Origin: Orientallactaga sibirica
Lineage: Eukaryota > Chordata > Mammalia > Rodentia > Dipodidae
Assembly (NCBI GenBank): GCA_036365145.1
Contig: JAEOAD010000005.1
Coordinates: forward strand, 2,914,001-2,978,000
DNA length: 64,000 nt
Direction: 5' to 3'
Shown here: one piece after another, positions 32,533-44,000 of the stretch
Position numbering within the stretch: position 1 is the stretch's first letter
Layout of the letters: the number at the start of each line of letters is the position of its first letter
Notes under the pieces: model-generated
Seen by the model: the letters and a program-made list of their open reading frames with translations, nothing else
Database searches by the model: none
Told to the model about the DNA's origin: nothing
Position numbers and translations under genes: made by a program

Positions 32533-32852
32533 CTATACTTGAATAATTTTTTAAAATTTTTTAAAATTATTTTTTATTTATTTTTGGAGAGAGAGACAGA
32601 GAGAGATAGACAGAGAGGGAGAGGGAGACAGAAATGGGCACGCCAGCAGTCTCTCAGCGGCTGTGAATGAAAACTAGTTGTGTGCGCCCCCTTGTGGGCA
32701 AGTGTGGCATTGCGCCCTTGCCTCACTTTGCATCTGGCTAAACGTGGGACCTGGAGATTGGAACTGCTGGACATTGGAACCAGCATTCTTAGGCTTAGCA
32801 GGCGGCGCCTTAGCCACTAAGCCATCTCCCCAGCCCTATACTTGAGTAATTT
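32533..32852 (-). mobile_element. tRNA-like SINE, long subfamily, with clear duplications
   Basis: Body about 32,551-32,835, flanked by CTATACTTGAATAATTT (32,533-32,549) and CTATACTTGAGTAATTT (32,836-32,852). It contains the extra GTGTGGCATTGCGCCCTTGC stretch and the reverse complement of CCACAAGGGGGCGC at 32,684-32,697, the same near-consensus CTCF core as in the copy at 3,333. Confidence 0.93.
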
Positions 32853-34977
32853 AAAAAGAATGTTTTTCAAGAACAGGTTTGCTGATTTAATATTGTGAGT
32901 TAATATATTTCATTCCAGAATTTTAATTTATATTTTTGGAAAATTGTTAATAGATTTTCTTGATTCTGGCACTTATTTTTTTTGGTAGAAAAATAATTGT
33001 ATTAGTAGCAAACATCTATAGCCTCTATAAATATGAATAAAAGTGCAAAAGACTGCACAAACATCAAATTTAAATATAAAACAAATACGATTTATTACAT
33101 TTTGTTTATTATAGGGTATTTAAAATAAATGTGTACAGAATGATGTATTGCAACATACCTACCCTCCTCTAGCATCTAAAGGGCATGAGGTAAAGAGGGA
33201 GACAGCACAGCAAAGAAACACTCCCACCCTTTAGCAATAGGTCAGAGAATGCAGCTACCTACGTGTAATAGTTTTTCCCTTCAGTAAACACCAAAGTTTA
33301 CAAACCATCATTTCTTTATTTGACAAACTATGTCTAAGCAAATTTTCTTCACTTTGACCAAAAAAATGTGAGGCTTGCACACACACCCTACAGAAAAAAA
33401 AAAATATGTTATTTTAATAAAATGTTCATTAGCACTTAAAAGTTTAAAAAATTGTCAAACGAGTGTTTAAGATACAATAAAATCTAAATATGAGTAACTG
33501 GATCCTGGTATCAAGTCTGACTCGAGACCTGGTTTAAGTTGGTTAAATGCCCAGGGAAGAAAAAGAAGAAGCCACCACTATCATGCCTTCCTGAAGATTT
33601 ATGAACAACTACTTAAAATAAATTTCTGGTAAGAAATTTTGTAGTTTAAAATTATAATATATTCAGTATAGAAATTTCTACATAATAAACTCCATTTCCA
33701 AGCTATGGGTTACTTTCAATGAAGGCTAAAAAAATGAATGAACTTACTTTCTTATCAAGATAAAACATTATGAATATACTATTGATTGAGGATAAGAGAT
33801 GAACCAGCTCAATATGAAACATAAATAGAAAACAATGTGCATCAAGATGTAACAGGTTGACAGTGAGCACTCTTGTGATATGAGGTAGTTCATAGACTGT
33901 TTTCTTAAAGAGCACTTCTCAGAAACAGAGATCTCTACAGCAGTGATGTGCATTCAATGGCTTCACAGCTGAATGCTTTGATGATCTGATTTCGTTTTTG
34001 ACATCATCGATGATACAATTGATTGGCTTGGCCAAACAGCTAAAATGATCTTATTGACATCAGCACCGTTCTTTTTATGGCTATAGTACTAAAACTAACT
34101 AATTAACTCACTAACTAACTAACTGAATGACTGATTAACTAGCTAACTAATTAAGAAACAAATGCTATAGTCTTGCTGATGAAAAAATAGCTCAAAAAAC
34201 ATAGCTCAAAAGTCTTCTTATTCATTCCCTGCAAACAACATGCCACTATTTTGTATACATCTTGTCTACTTCAAAACGGAATTGACACAATTATATGAGG
34301 GTGGGGTCAAACAGGTAAATAATCCTACTATCATGACCGTTCACACCAAATTCAGAATTACTAAAACAACTATTTTGTCCCTAAATGTGGAATATTTCAA
34401 CTTCACAAAACTCTTTTTGGACCCCAAGCTGACAAGTACATTTAGTTTTAATTTTTGATACTTCATGTATATAATGAGTTTGGATTTTATCCCCCCCATT
34501 ATCCTCTCTTGTCCACCTCCACCCCTTATGAACTAACTCCTTATGAACATACTAACTAACTCCTTATGAACATAACTAACTCCTTATGAACATACCACAG
34601 GACCAAGACTGGTCACTCAGGATAGAGGGACTTTGGGGCTATCTCCCTTAATCCTATGGAAAAATTTCACAGGTAGCATAGCAAGTGACAAGAGGCCAAC
34701 TGTTACCTGCGAGTATATTTATTGATGAGGAAAAAATATCAAACAACCCTGTTGCCTTCACTTCTATAGGATATAACTTACTGGTGACAATAGTGTTATT
34801 GTATTCATTGGCAATGTTCCATGAAAAACATGCTGTACAGGATTTGTTATATTAAACAGATTTAATCTCACATGAAACTTAGATAAACATGTATTTTCAA
34901 ATACAATATTAAAAGAAGACTTGAAAAAAGGAGCAATGACATTAGAGAACTGTACTTTTAATATTCTTTGGCTCTGT
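32853..34977. other. AT-rich sequence without recognised genes
   Basis: No exon or named repeat. A degenerate TAAC-type tetranucleotide stretch lies at 34,090-34,155, and short repeats of CTAACTCCTTATGAACATA occur three times at 34,530-34,595. Short open frames near 33,703-33,953 and 34,240 are AT-driven. Confidence 0.5.
34090..34155 (+). repeat. Degenerate (TAAC)n repeat
   Basis: Runs of CTAACTAA, TTAACT, CACTAACTAACTAACTGAAT and AGCTAACTAATTAA in succession. Confidence 0.75.
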
Positions 34978-35105
34978 GTTATGGGTGTGCGTGCTCACAT
35001 GCATGTGCATGGTGGACGTGTGGAGGCCAGAAGACAACCTGAAGTGTCAGTCAGGCCTGGCCTTCACCTTGTTTGAGGCTGTTCTCTCCTTGTTCACCAC
35101 TAGTG
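34978..35105 (-). mobile_element. B3-like SINE fragment
   Basis: GTGCATGGTGGACGTGTGGA then GGCCAGAAGACAACCTG is the reverse complement of the 3' part of a rodent B3/B2-related SINE (landmarks: 'gtgtggaggccagagg'). The rest is lost. Confidence 0.5.
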
Positions 35106-35310
35106 CTATGAATATAGTAATTTAATTGTCCATGTATATAATTATATAACATAAGATATATTTCATATTTTAAAAGTAGCTATTAGAGATGAAACTCTGT
35201 AATAGCTTTAAAAACTTAAGTGCACTGCAGTGACACAGGCACTTTAAACAGCATGCAAAGAAATAACCCTATGGCTGAAATTTTTAGTGAACAACAGGAG
35301 ATAAAGATAT

Positions 35311-35406
35311 TTAATCAAAACCATTTGAGAAAGCTTCCATGAGCTAATATGTCATCTGTTAATCAAAACCATTTTAGAAAGCTTCCATGAACTAATATGT
35401 CCCCTG
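35311..35406 (+). repeat. 48-bp tandem duplication
   Basis: Two adjacent copies (35,311-35,358 and 35,359-35,406) beginning TTAATCAAAACCATTT and containing GAAAGCTTCCATGA. They differ at only a few bases. Confidence 0.9.
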
Positions 35407-35850
35407 TTTCTCACTTTCAGTTTTCATCAGGAAGCAACTTTGTCTGCAAATCCTCACTCCAGCACTTTTGTTAGAATGATGGAGAAAATATAATTATGTT
35501 TTAACTGTTAAAACATAATATTTTAAACATAATGATATGTAAAACACAGACTATCTTATACTCATGCCAACGGATATCCAACAAATAGGTTAGTCCCATA
35601 AAATAAAGAAAAGTTCATGTTGGAACAACTGAATATGAAAAACTAAAAGAAATAAATTTCTACTCTTTATTTCACATCATTAACAAAAATTCACTTAACA
35701 TGGATCACTGACTTAAAAAAGTATATAAAATCAATTAATAAATTCTACAAGAAAATGTCTTTTTAATAGGATGCCAAAGATTTCTTTAAAATGAAATAAA
35801 AACATGAACATATAATTAGAAAATGTGTATATTGTATTTTATCAAAATTA

Positions 35851-36121
35851 CAAAGTTTTGTTCTCTTTTAAATGTTAAGAGTAAATAGGCAATTTAAAAT
35901 AAATATTTTATTTATTTATTTATTTATTTAAAAGAGAGAAAGAGGCACAGAAGGAGAGAGAGAGACATGCCAGGGCCTCCAGCCACTGCAAACAAACTCC
36001 AAATGCATGCACCCCCTTGTGCATCTGGTTTATGTGGGTCCTCGAGAATAGAACCGGGATCCTTTGGCTTTGCAGGCAAATGCCTTAACCACTAAGCCAT
36101 CTCTCCAGCCCCAAAGTTTTG
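35851..36121 (-). mobile_element. tRNA-like SINE nested in an old L1
   Basis: Body 35,861-36,111, flanked by perfect 10-bp CAAAGTTTTG at 35,851-35,860 and 36,112-36,121. The head reads ACCACTAAGCCATCTCTCCA in reverse, and the tail is a TTTA repeat. Confidence 0.88.
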
Positions 36122-36501
36122 ATCTACAAAAGACCCTGTACACAAGTGAAAGGGGCAATGCAGACTGAAAGAAAACATGTAGAAGACACATGGCTGATAA
36201 AGGAATGGAGTCTACTGTGTATGCAGAACTTTCACACCTGAGTGATACTAATAAGAGCTCCAAAAGATGCATAAGGGATTTCAATAATTATTAGCCCATG
36301 ATGGAAATAGGCGTATAGGAAGTCCCATAACTTATTTAGCTATTATAAATACGCAAAACCTCTAAGTAGGATGAAAACACATGGATTTTAATGTTCATAG
36401 CACTTTTATTTGTACCAACAAGGTTAACAATAACAGAGACTTAAGAAACACAAACACAATATAAGACAATATAAAATACTCTTCAAAATATATGAAAGAT
36501 A

Positions 36502-36706
36502 GGGCTGGGGAGATGGCTTAGTGGTTAAGGCACTTGCCTGCAAAGCCTAAGGACTCAGGTTTGATTCTCCAGTACCCACAAAAGCTAGTTGCACAAAGTG
36601 GGACAAGTGTCTGGAGTTTGTTTGCAGTAGCTAGAGGCCCTGAAGTGCCCAATCATATTCTCTTTCTCTCTCCCCCACCAAATAAAAATAAAATATTTTA
36701 AAAATA
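36502..36706 (+). mobile_element. tRNA-like SINE nested in an old L1
   Basis: Near-consensus head GGGCTGGGGAGATGGCTTAG, TTTGATTCTCCAGTACCCAC, a CT-rich segment, then an AAATAAAAATAAAATATTTT tail. Flanks AAATATATGAAAGA and AAAATATGAAGA look like a diverged duplication. Confidence 0.92.
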
Positions 36707-37030
36707 TGAAGAAACACATCCCTGATTCATTTGACAAAGATGGCTTTGTTTCCAAGAACAGTCCTCTAAACCAACAGGGATCAGACCCTGAAGACCAAGT
36801 ACTCAGGTTCCATTCACATAAAATTCTAGAAATGTCCCCATGTATAATGATAATCAGGTCAGTGGCTGCAAGGGTGAGAAGCTGATGAGAGTGTCCCTGA
36901 TGATCAAAGGATGCAGGGGAAACAGGATGCCAGGATTATTTCTCACTATGAATGTTGCAGAAGTTAAGTGACCTAGTATTTTTGTTAGTGCTTATTGCAT
37001 TATACTCTTAAAATCGTTCAATGTTTAAAT

Positions 37031-38040
37031 AGGTATCAAGAAAGCCCATAAAGAAACTTAAGACATAAGTATTTACATAAGAGTTGAACTGTGGATAAGT
37101 GAATTTCACTGGCATTAAAATTATGAGTAGATACTTTCTCCTTTAATTATAGACCACCTTGATGACTATGGTAACCAGGTTCCTTGAAAGAATAAGATAA
37201 TACGTGTGGCAGGTGCCTAATGGAAAATAAATCATGAGACCCAAATACAGGCCCGAGCGAATTAAAATTCTAGTATCCATTTGATCACAAACTTTCCATT
37301 GTCAGCCCGGCAAGGAGCCCCTGCTTCACCCTAAGCCTTGGCTGCAGGTTCATATGAATTGGTACCTTCCCCCAGACTCACAGCACTGTCTGCCTCTTGT
37401 CACGTGTGATTACACATTCATGACTGATTGCTTGTTGTGGCCTACTGATTACTTCATGTAAAGATTTTAATTGCATTGTCTCATAAACGAACACTATACC
37501 ATGCATAGGTTTTAGTAATGAGGAGAAAACTAAAACATAAATTTACATATAAAAGAGATTTACATAATTCATTGAGAGTATAGGAAACACTATCATATTA
37601 GCAATGTACACATTGCTAATTACAAAATTATATCCCATCAACCATCACAAGTTGTAGAGTCAGGATATTTAAGTAGTTAAGTGGTTGAATCTTGGGATGT
37701 ATTTTCATTTTTTTTTTGTTAGACTCACTGACTTTGTCTGTAGCGGAAAGCACTGTGGAATTAATATATTTTCTTTAGAGTATCAGAGGCAGAAAGATGA
37801 ACATTACTTCAGGCATGTTATAGTATTATTAAGTTGAATAGACACGCAGCATGCATCTTAATATTAAGTTGAATAGACACACAACATGCATCTTAATATT
37901 AGTGTATATTACTATTGTAATAAGCTATGGCACCACATATCCTCCCCATAAAAGTAAGCTGAGGCAGGCCTCTTCTGAAATACTATGTTTTCAAGCTATT
38001 GAATTCCATGTACAAACAGGAAAATCAAAGGATGAGAAGA
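37031..38040. other. Unrecognised sequence with one lone satellite-like unit
   Basis: No gene or repeat family named. Bases 37,202-37,221 match one 24-bp satellite unit at 18 of 20 positions (separate finding). A 35-bp tandem duplication occupies 37,828-37,897. Confidence 0.5.
37828..37897 (+). repeat. 35-bp tandem duplication
   Basis: Two copies starting ATTAAGTTGAATAGACAC at 37,828 and 37,863, both continuing to GCATGCATCTTAAT or CATGCATCTTAAT. Only a few bases differ. Confidence 0.9.
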
Positions 38041-38222
38041 GAGTTTTTGTTTTTTGGGTTTTTTTTTTTCAAGGTAGGGTCTTCCTATAGGCCAGGCTGA
38101 CCTAGAATTCACTATGGAGTATCACGGTGGCCTCGAACTCACGGCAATCCTCCTACCTCTGCTTCCCGAGTGCTGGGATTAAAGGCGTGCACCACCATGC
38201 TCTTCTTGGAAGAGGTTTTTCA
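38037..38222 (-). mobile_element. B1-type SINE
   Basis: Reverse B1 body from about 38,060 to 38,203 (CAAGGTAGGGTCTTCC, then CGAACTCACGGCAATCCTCC, then GTGCTGGGATTAAAGGCGTG) with a T-rich tail on its left. Flanks AGAAGAGAGTTTTTG and GGAAGAGGTTTTTC suggest the target-site duplication. Confidence 0.9.
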
Positions 38223-39078
38223 AGCATACATACAAACATGCATGTACATGAAACACCATGGAAATCAATCACTGGTGATTTAGTTCTAAGTTTTAAAAAT
38301 GATGTCAAATTATCCTTTATTTTTCATTTTCAGTGTTCTGTAGGCTCTTGAATATTTCTGCTAAACCATCCACCTGTTATATCTGTGTTTAGCTTGCAGG
38401 TAGAGAACAGACTATAAACAAAATTTGGGCTTATTATTTGAAAGCATTTGAAAAAATTACTTGTGATAAATAAGCTCCAAGATTGGGTCACCAAGAGTAA
38501 CTCCCAGACCACAGATTTTTTTTTTTCTTTTGCTAAATTTACTAGCACTGAAGGGAAGGCAGCAAAAACAATGGTTTGGCCCTCGAACTCAGCCAAGTAT
38601 GACTTAGCTGGTCACACCTCCTGGAACACTTTTTTGCTCTCATCATTGCTTATCAAGCTTCAAGACCTCTTCAGATGTCAGTGACACTACAGAGCACACC
38701 CCAGTAAGTCTAAGGAGACACCATCAGCTCTTCAGCAGTCACAATGTCTTCTAGCCAGTGTAGAGAAAGACCGAGAATCAAGGTGACATTTAGATTACTT
38801 TGATGCCTTTGGATTTTTGCAGGTTAAAAGGAAGAAAGACTTTAAAAGATTTTTCTTTCCTGAATCATTAAAATATTGTATAATGTCATAGTGTATATAT
38901 ATTCAAAAGATGATACCATGGTTCAGATGGTGCTTGTTCGTGTGTGAGAAGCTTCTGAGGGGAGAACACTCAAAAGTGACGGAACCCTGAAGAGCTTAGG
39001 CTCCGATGAGATCTTAGTCATTTGAGCCATGCCTTCAAAAGACAATAAGAAGTTCTCATGGTGAGTTATAGAAAAATA
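38223..39078. other. Unrecognised sequence
   Basis: No repeat or exon recognised. Opposing short open frames at 38,330-38,684 have no domain. Confidence 0.45.
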
Positions 39079-39123
39079 TGTATATATGTATACACACATA
39101 TATTTACACACACACACACATAT

Positions 39124-39164
<41 letters not shown>
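39079..39164 (+). repeat. (CA)n microsatellite with TA and TATATTTA interruptions
   Basis: TATATATGTATACACACATA, then two CA blocks separated by TATATTTA. The last block is about 19 repeats. Confidence 0.95.
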
Positions 39165-39166
<2 letters not shown>

Positions 39167-40489
39167 GTTTCTCTGATATAGAAGCTTCACCCTGGCCATT
39201 CCAGGTGTCTCTGGCTCGGGTTTAGTACTTAATCATTTGACCTGAATGTTCCTGGCATGACCATCTTCAGCAATATGGGAAAATTAATTGGTTTTTCTAA
39301 GATGCAAGGAAGAGCCAGCATCAAATCCTTGAACTTCCAGAAGTCTGAGCAAAATAAACTTCTGTTTTTGTCAAGGGCTAAGGTCAGGCATTCTGTTACA
39401 GCAACACTATGGTAACTAAAGCAGAAAGCCCCTCACATTTAGTTGCTTAATGCATTAGCAGTTTAATAAGATCATCCCACAGTAAGCCAATGCAACCTGT
39501 AACTTGTACTGTATTTACCTGAACATCAAGCTCACACACGTACATGGATATACTTTCTAGAACCCTCTGTAGCAAGAACTATTTGTTTCTTCTTGAACAA
39601 ATAAACTGAAAAGCTGTTACTATAAACACTTTGTTATTATTTAGTAAGGAGAAGCCCTACTATTTTAATTATTAACCAAAGAAGAAATACCCAAGTTTAA
39701 ATACTCCATTCACCATTTCACAACAAGTACTGAAAGCTGTGGGTAGCATGGATGCCATACTAAAAGACACAGTATGAAGATGATAGTCAGGACTCCGCCC
39801 AACATGCTTATTCAGACAATAAGCCTTTCTTTTTTAATATATGACCCAAAGGTTTTCTACTTTTTCACCAATAAAATATAATGCCAAGACAGGTTTCTTG
39901 CTTCTAAAATAAAATGGATGGAGAAGATAATATTGAAGGTCTGTTTAAGCTCTAAAATTTTTATGCGCCCATAAAAATCACCCAAATAGAAACCTCAGTA
40001 GAAAAAAAGGCTATTTTCTTGTTTCCATTTTTGGACAAATTTCCTAGAAAGGAGGCCTCCACTGTGCACTCACCTTCATGCCTTGCCTGAGGCATCGCAA
40101 GGAGGACCGCCAAGAAAGCAGAAACATGTGTGGTTGCAAACTGAGGAACTTAAAATGAAAGAACAAAGCTGACACAGAGGAATGGAGGCTGCACTAAGTT
40201 CATATCAACGAATGAGTGGACGACTTAGTAAAGCAGGAGCTCAAGGATGCACACCTCATGAAACAGACCAGAATTTCTAATGCAAGAATGCAACATGCAG
40301 TGTGCACAGTGTCCTCAACACAGTGCACAGCATCACTTACATAAAGCTGCATCTTACAGTTTTACCACTTTTCTTGTGAGACAGATAATGATCTCTAGGT
40401 AATGTACAAGAAATTTAATTGATCTTTGAAAATATGAAAGATGTTTATTAAGAGTAAATTACAAAATTATTTAACTGTCACAATAAAAA
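39165..40489. other. Unrecognised sequence
   Basis: No named repeat, RNA gene or exon structure seen. Confidence 0.45.
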
Positions 40490-40960
40490 AAGTAAGAGAC
40501 TATTGCTCACTCAGTAGAGTGGATGAAATACAGAAAAAGTATTACCAAATGCTGGCTAAGGTAGGAAAACCACCCATTGTTGAGGAGAATACATGGTAAC
40601 ATTTTCAATTTATAAAGAAGTTATTTTGTGTGCAGGGAAATTGATGTGATTGAAAATAATCACATTTTGTGAATTAAGTCAGTCTCAGACAATTGTTGCA
40701 AGTTTTCTTTCATTTTTGGTTCAGACATTATAGACACATGACATGTTCTAGGAGCAGAAGAAAGGAGAGTAAAAGCATGTTTAGGGGAAGGAAAGGAGGA
40801 GACAGAGGAAGGTGGAAGACTGTGAACATGCTCAAGTTATAAATTTGAATGAAAATGACTACATGTAACCCATACAATAATAAAATAAAATAATAATAAA
40901 ATTAATAATAAATAATTATTACAATAAATTTAATAACAATAAAAACTTAAAAATCCAAAC
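40490..40960 (+). mobile_element. Old L1 3'-end fragment
   Basis: ACCAAATGCTGGCTAAGGTA and ACCACCCATTGTTGAGGAGA near 40,545 match an L1 ORF2 landmark (trace of 'tgctggcgaggatg' and 'cactgttggtgg'). The segment 40,790-40,900 (GAAGGTGGAAGACTGTGAAC, then GACTACATGTAACCCATACA and an AATAAAA-rich tail) resembles a rodent L1 3' UTR and tail. Confidence 0.5.
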
Positions 40961-40984
40961 AGCAAAAAGCATTTTGTCAATTGA

Positions 40985-41470
40985 TTAAAAGTTAAACATG
41001 AATTCAGCACACCCAAATTATGTCATTTTGAATTTACTCATAAGATGGATCCATGAAAAGACACTAAAACAAATGTTCACAGAAATTTATTATATAACTG
41101 TCCCCAAACAGCAAGAAGACAAACGTTCATCAGGTGGTGAACGGGTTAGCCAAATATACTCTGTCCATACAATGCAATGATGTTTGTGAGCTGAAGAAAT
41201 AATCTGCCCATACAAGCTCCAATAAGACTCTCAGAAGCACAGTGGCAAGGGGAGAAACTAGAGGCAAAAGAATACTGAATACATGAATTATTTTTCATAA
41301 AGTATCAAGAAAGCAAAGCTATAGATTCAAAAACCAGTTAAGTAGCTTTTTAAGGCTGAGAATAGGAGCAGGTGTTAACCTGAAAATGGCGTAAGGACAC
41401 TCAAGGGTGATGAAGAAGTGTGTCAGAAAGTACTTCTAATGATGGCACTTGAGAAACGCCAGGGACAATC
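40985..41470 (+). mobile_element. Old L1 3'-region fragment
   Basis: Follows L1 landmark order: CAAATGTTCACAGAAATTTA, then GTTCATCAGGTGGTGAACGG, then CATACAATGCAATGATGTTT and TCTCAGAAGCACAGTGGCAA. The A-rich tail just before it (40,880-40,980) suggests a separate element from the one upstream. Confidence 0.5.
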
Positions 41471-43251
41471 TACCCAATGGAACAAGCAGCCATAATTGGC
41501 GGGAACATTTTTTGTATTAAAATACTTAAAATCACTAAATATGATTATTAAAGCACAAGACTCTTGGAAAGAAAAAAAAAAAACATCTACACAAGATAAC
41601 TGATTACACCTCATTAAGAAGGGAGTTGCTGCATTTGAGTCCAGTGTGTGGTTCTCCCTTGCATCAGTGTGATGGGAGCTTTTCTACTCAATGTGTCTGG
41701 ACAGAAGACGTGGCTCTAGCACCATCCCACCTCCATCCACAATGCAATGGTGTCTTCTCAAGAGGGGAAGCCACCAGACTTTCTTGCCTCCTGTAGCTGC
41801 ACTACACAAGGTATACATCCAGCAAGTGTGAATAGGAAATGGATGATCTTTCTCTCACACCTTGTACGGTGAAGACAGGATGCAGCTCCATCACCCTGAA
41901 GACATGTGGCTTTCAGTGGCGGTCTGCCTTGCTGCAGATTCCTTGTCAGGTGGAAATTTCATTCTGAGGGAGGGGAGCAAAGGCAGAGCCTTGTGCAGAT
42001 GGGTTGCTCCAAGGCACAGGAGAGGAATAGGGCTCTCCCTAAGGGGACATGTTTTGAGATAGCATGGAAAGGCTAGGCCAAAGGGAATGGTGAATCCAAT
42101 GGAGACAAGAGGGATGAGCAGGTAAGAGAAAAACCAAAAGCTCCAGATCGGAATAAATGAAATGTGAGAGCACAGGAAAGCTTCCTTGGGAGAATCCAGG
42201 AGAGACTTATGCAAGAAAATCCTCCGTGTGGCAAATCGGTGACTAGCAGGAAAGGGTGAGCAAAGGTGAGCCAGCAAGAAGTCCAACACAGAGACCAGCA
42301 AGAGAAAGAAGGAAAGAGAGTCTTTCCAGGCCCACAGTCGGCCATCAACACGTACTCTCTAATGAGGAACAGCAGAGGCTGAAGACAGAATAGATCACAA
42401 GAGCACACACAGTCCAGTGAAGTTACTAAAAATATAAGCTAAGGGTGGGAGGGACAGCCACTATCTAGAACTGATCGAATATACTTATATAAAATGTCTA
42501 CTTTTCAAGCAACCTAGTTAACATATCAAAGAAACAGGAAATGTGATTCATATAAAGAAACAAAACAAAACAACAAAAAAAAGCAAACACTGGAAACTTC
42601 CTCTGAACGGGCCCAGGTGGTAGATTAGCAAAATTTTCAGAGCAGCTATTATAAATAAGTTTAAAAGAATATAAGAAAGTCATGCCTGAGTATTCAAGGG
42701 CTGTATGGTGAAAATATTTAACCATACATAGCATATCAATAAAGAGACAGAAATTATAAGAAGAAACCTATGTGCAACCATGAGGCAGAGAAGAACATAC
42801 GTGAGGTGAACAAGCCACCAGAAGATGCATCTAGCAGACCTGAGCCAGTAAGAGGGCGCCTTGAAAACAAACACAAGACATACAGCTAAATATGAGAGAG
42901 AAAGACCGAGGAACTAGCCGAATCTCCGAGCATGTGGGACACCATTCACCACCCCACAATGCATAAGGGGGAATACTAGAAATGGAGGAAGGAAAGAGAG
43001 AAAGAGAGGGGGGATTGAAAGTCAAATAATGGTCTTATGTTGAAAGAGAGGAATTAAAAACACAAATAATGATTTTAAGCTTTCTACGTTCAGTAAGAAA
43101 CTTTAACTCATGGATGCAAGAAACTCATTAAACTGTGAAGGGGGTGAACACAGATGTCTGGTGACTTCAGATTTTCTTCACTGTTCAGTCTGAACCCATG
43201 AATATCCAATTATGGTAAGGCTTTCAAACAATGTCTTGCAAAGACTTTGTT
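41471..43251. other. Unrecognised sequence
   Basis: No family recognised. Two overlapping minus-strand open frames (41,891-42,301 and 42,073-42,408) are hydrophobic and rich in S, L, F and P, without a domain I can name. Purine-rich + strand sequence explains their composition. Confidence 0.45.
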
Positions 43252-43567
43252 CTACCCATTGTCTTTCTCTCTGTCCTCTCTATTCCCTCCCTTGTTCCTT
43301 TCTTTCTTTCTTTCTTTCTTTCTTCCTTTCTTTCTTTCTTTCTTTCTTTCCTTCTTTCTTCTTTATTTTTTCCTATTCTCTTCCTTTCTTTCTTTCTTTC
43401 CTCTTCCTTTCTTTCTGTTTTTGGTGTTTCAAGGTAGGGTCTCACTCTAGCCCAGGCTGACCTGGAATTCAAGGGTGGCCTTGAACTCATGGAGATCCTC
43501 CTACCTCTGCCTCCTGAGTGCTGGGATTAAAGGCCTGCACCACCATGCCTGGCTACCCATTGCTTTT
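43252..43567 (-). mobile_element. B1-type SINE with a tail expanded into a CTTT microsatellite
   Basis: Target-site duplications CTACCCATTGTCTTT (43,252-43,266) and CTACCCATTGCTTTT (43,553-43,567) enclose both a reversed B1 (about 43,425-43,552, GTTTCAAGGTAGGGTCTCAC to CCACCATGCCTGG) and the CTTT tract before it. In B1 orientation that tract is an AAAG-rich 3' tail. The body lacks about 15 bp (TATGTAGTCTC region) compared with other copies. Confidence 0.93.
43290..43420 (+). repeat. (CTTT)n microsatellite
   Basis: Interrupted CTTT/CTTC tract. It lies inside the target-site duplications of the B1 above and so grew from that element's tail. Open frames of poly-F/L/S or K/E/R on either strand are artefacts of it. 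Confidence 0.92.
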
Positions 43568-43999
43568 CAACCACACAGTTTCCTTCCCTTGCTGAGGACT
43601 ATCTTTGAGGATCTTGTGACTTTGAATGAGTTGGGCTAAACCTCCTTTTCTCTTCCCTGGGTATTATCCAGGGACACAGGAAGTATAAGTTGTTTTCTCA
43701 AGAATCTGTCATTGAACTCAGTCTCATTAATTGATCATACACAGACTAACAAATGTACCATGACCATAGAAACATGGATAATCCTATGGATTATTTTATT
43801 GTGACACATTCAGAAAATCTGGAAACTTTGTGTGAGTTGGAGGGGCTGAGAGCTCATGAGGGACACGTTTCCAGGCTGCACTCCCCAGCAGGGCCTTTGA
43901 GACTAGTCATGATTTTTATCAATTTAATAATGCTCATGCTTCTGGTATATAATAATCTATTAGATGTCTTGGTAGACCCTAGCTAACTGGCTACCTCAC
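43568..43999. other. Unrecognised sequence
   Basis: Moderately complex sequence without a named repeat. A 77-codon open frame at 43,753-43,986 shows no domain. Confidence 0.4.
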
Positions 44000-44000
44000 T

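Larger units (their letters stand above)
35690..37030 (+). mobile_element. Old L1 3'-region fragment, split by two SINEs
   Basis: Pieces such as AACATGGATCACTGACTTAA near 35,697, TTAGCCCATGATGGAAATAG near 36,290, GTTCATAGCACTTTTATTTG near 36,394 and AGGTTCCATTCACATAAAAT near 36,805 match the order of landmarks in ancient mammalian L1 3' ends. SINEs at 35,861-36,111 (-) and 36,502-36,706 (+) interrupt it. Confidence 0.6.

Noticed and set aside
41891..42408. Membrane protein gene on the minus strand
   Set aside because: The two overlapping frames are hydrophobic because the + strand is purine-rich. No domain, no second exon and no conservation evidence.
43212..43490. Low-complexity F/L/S-rich or K/E/R-rich proteins
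   Set aside because: Both strands of a CTTT microsatellite give such frames. They are artefacts.
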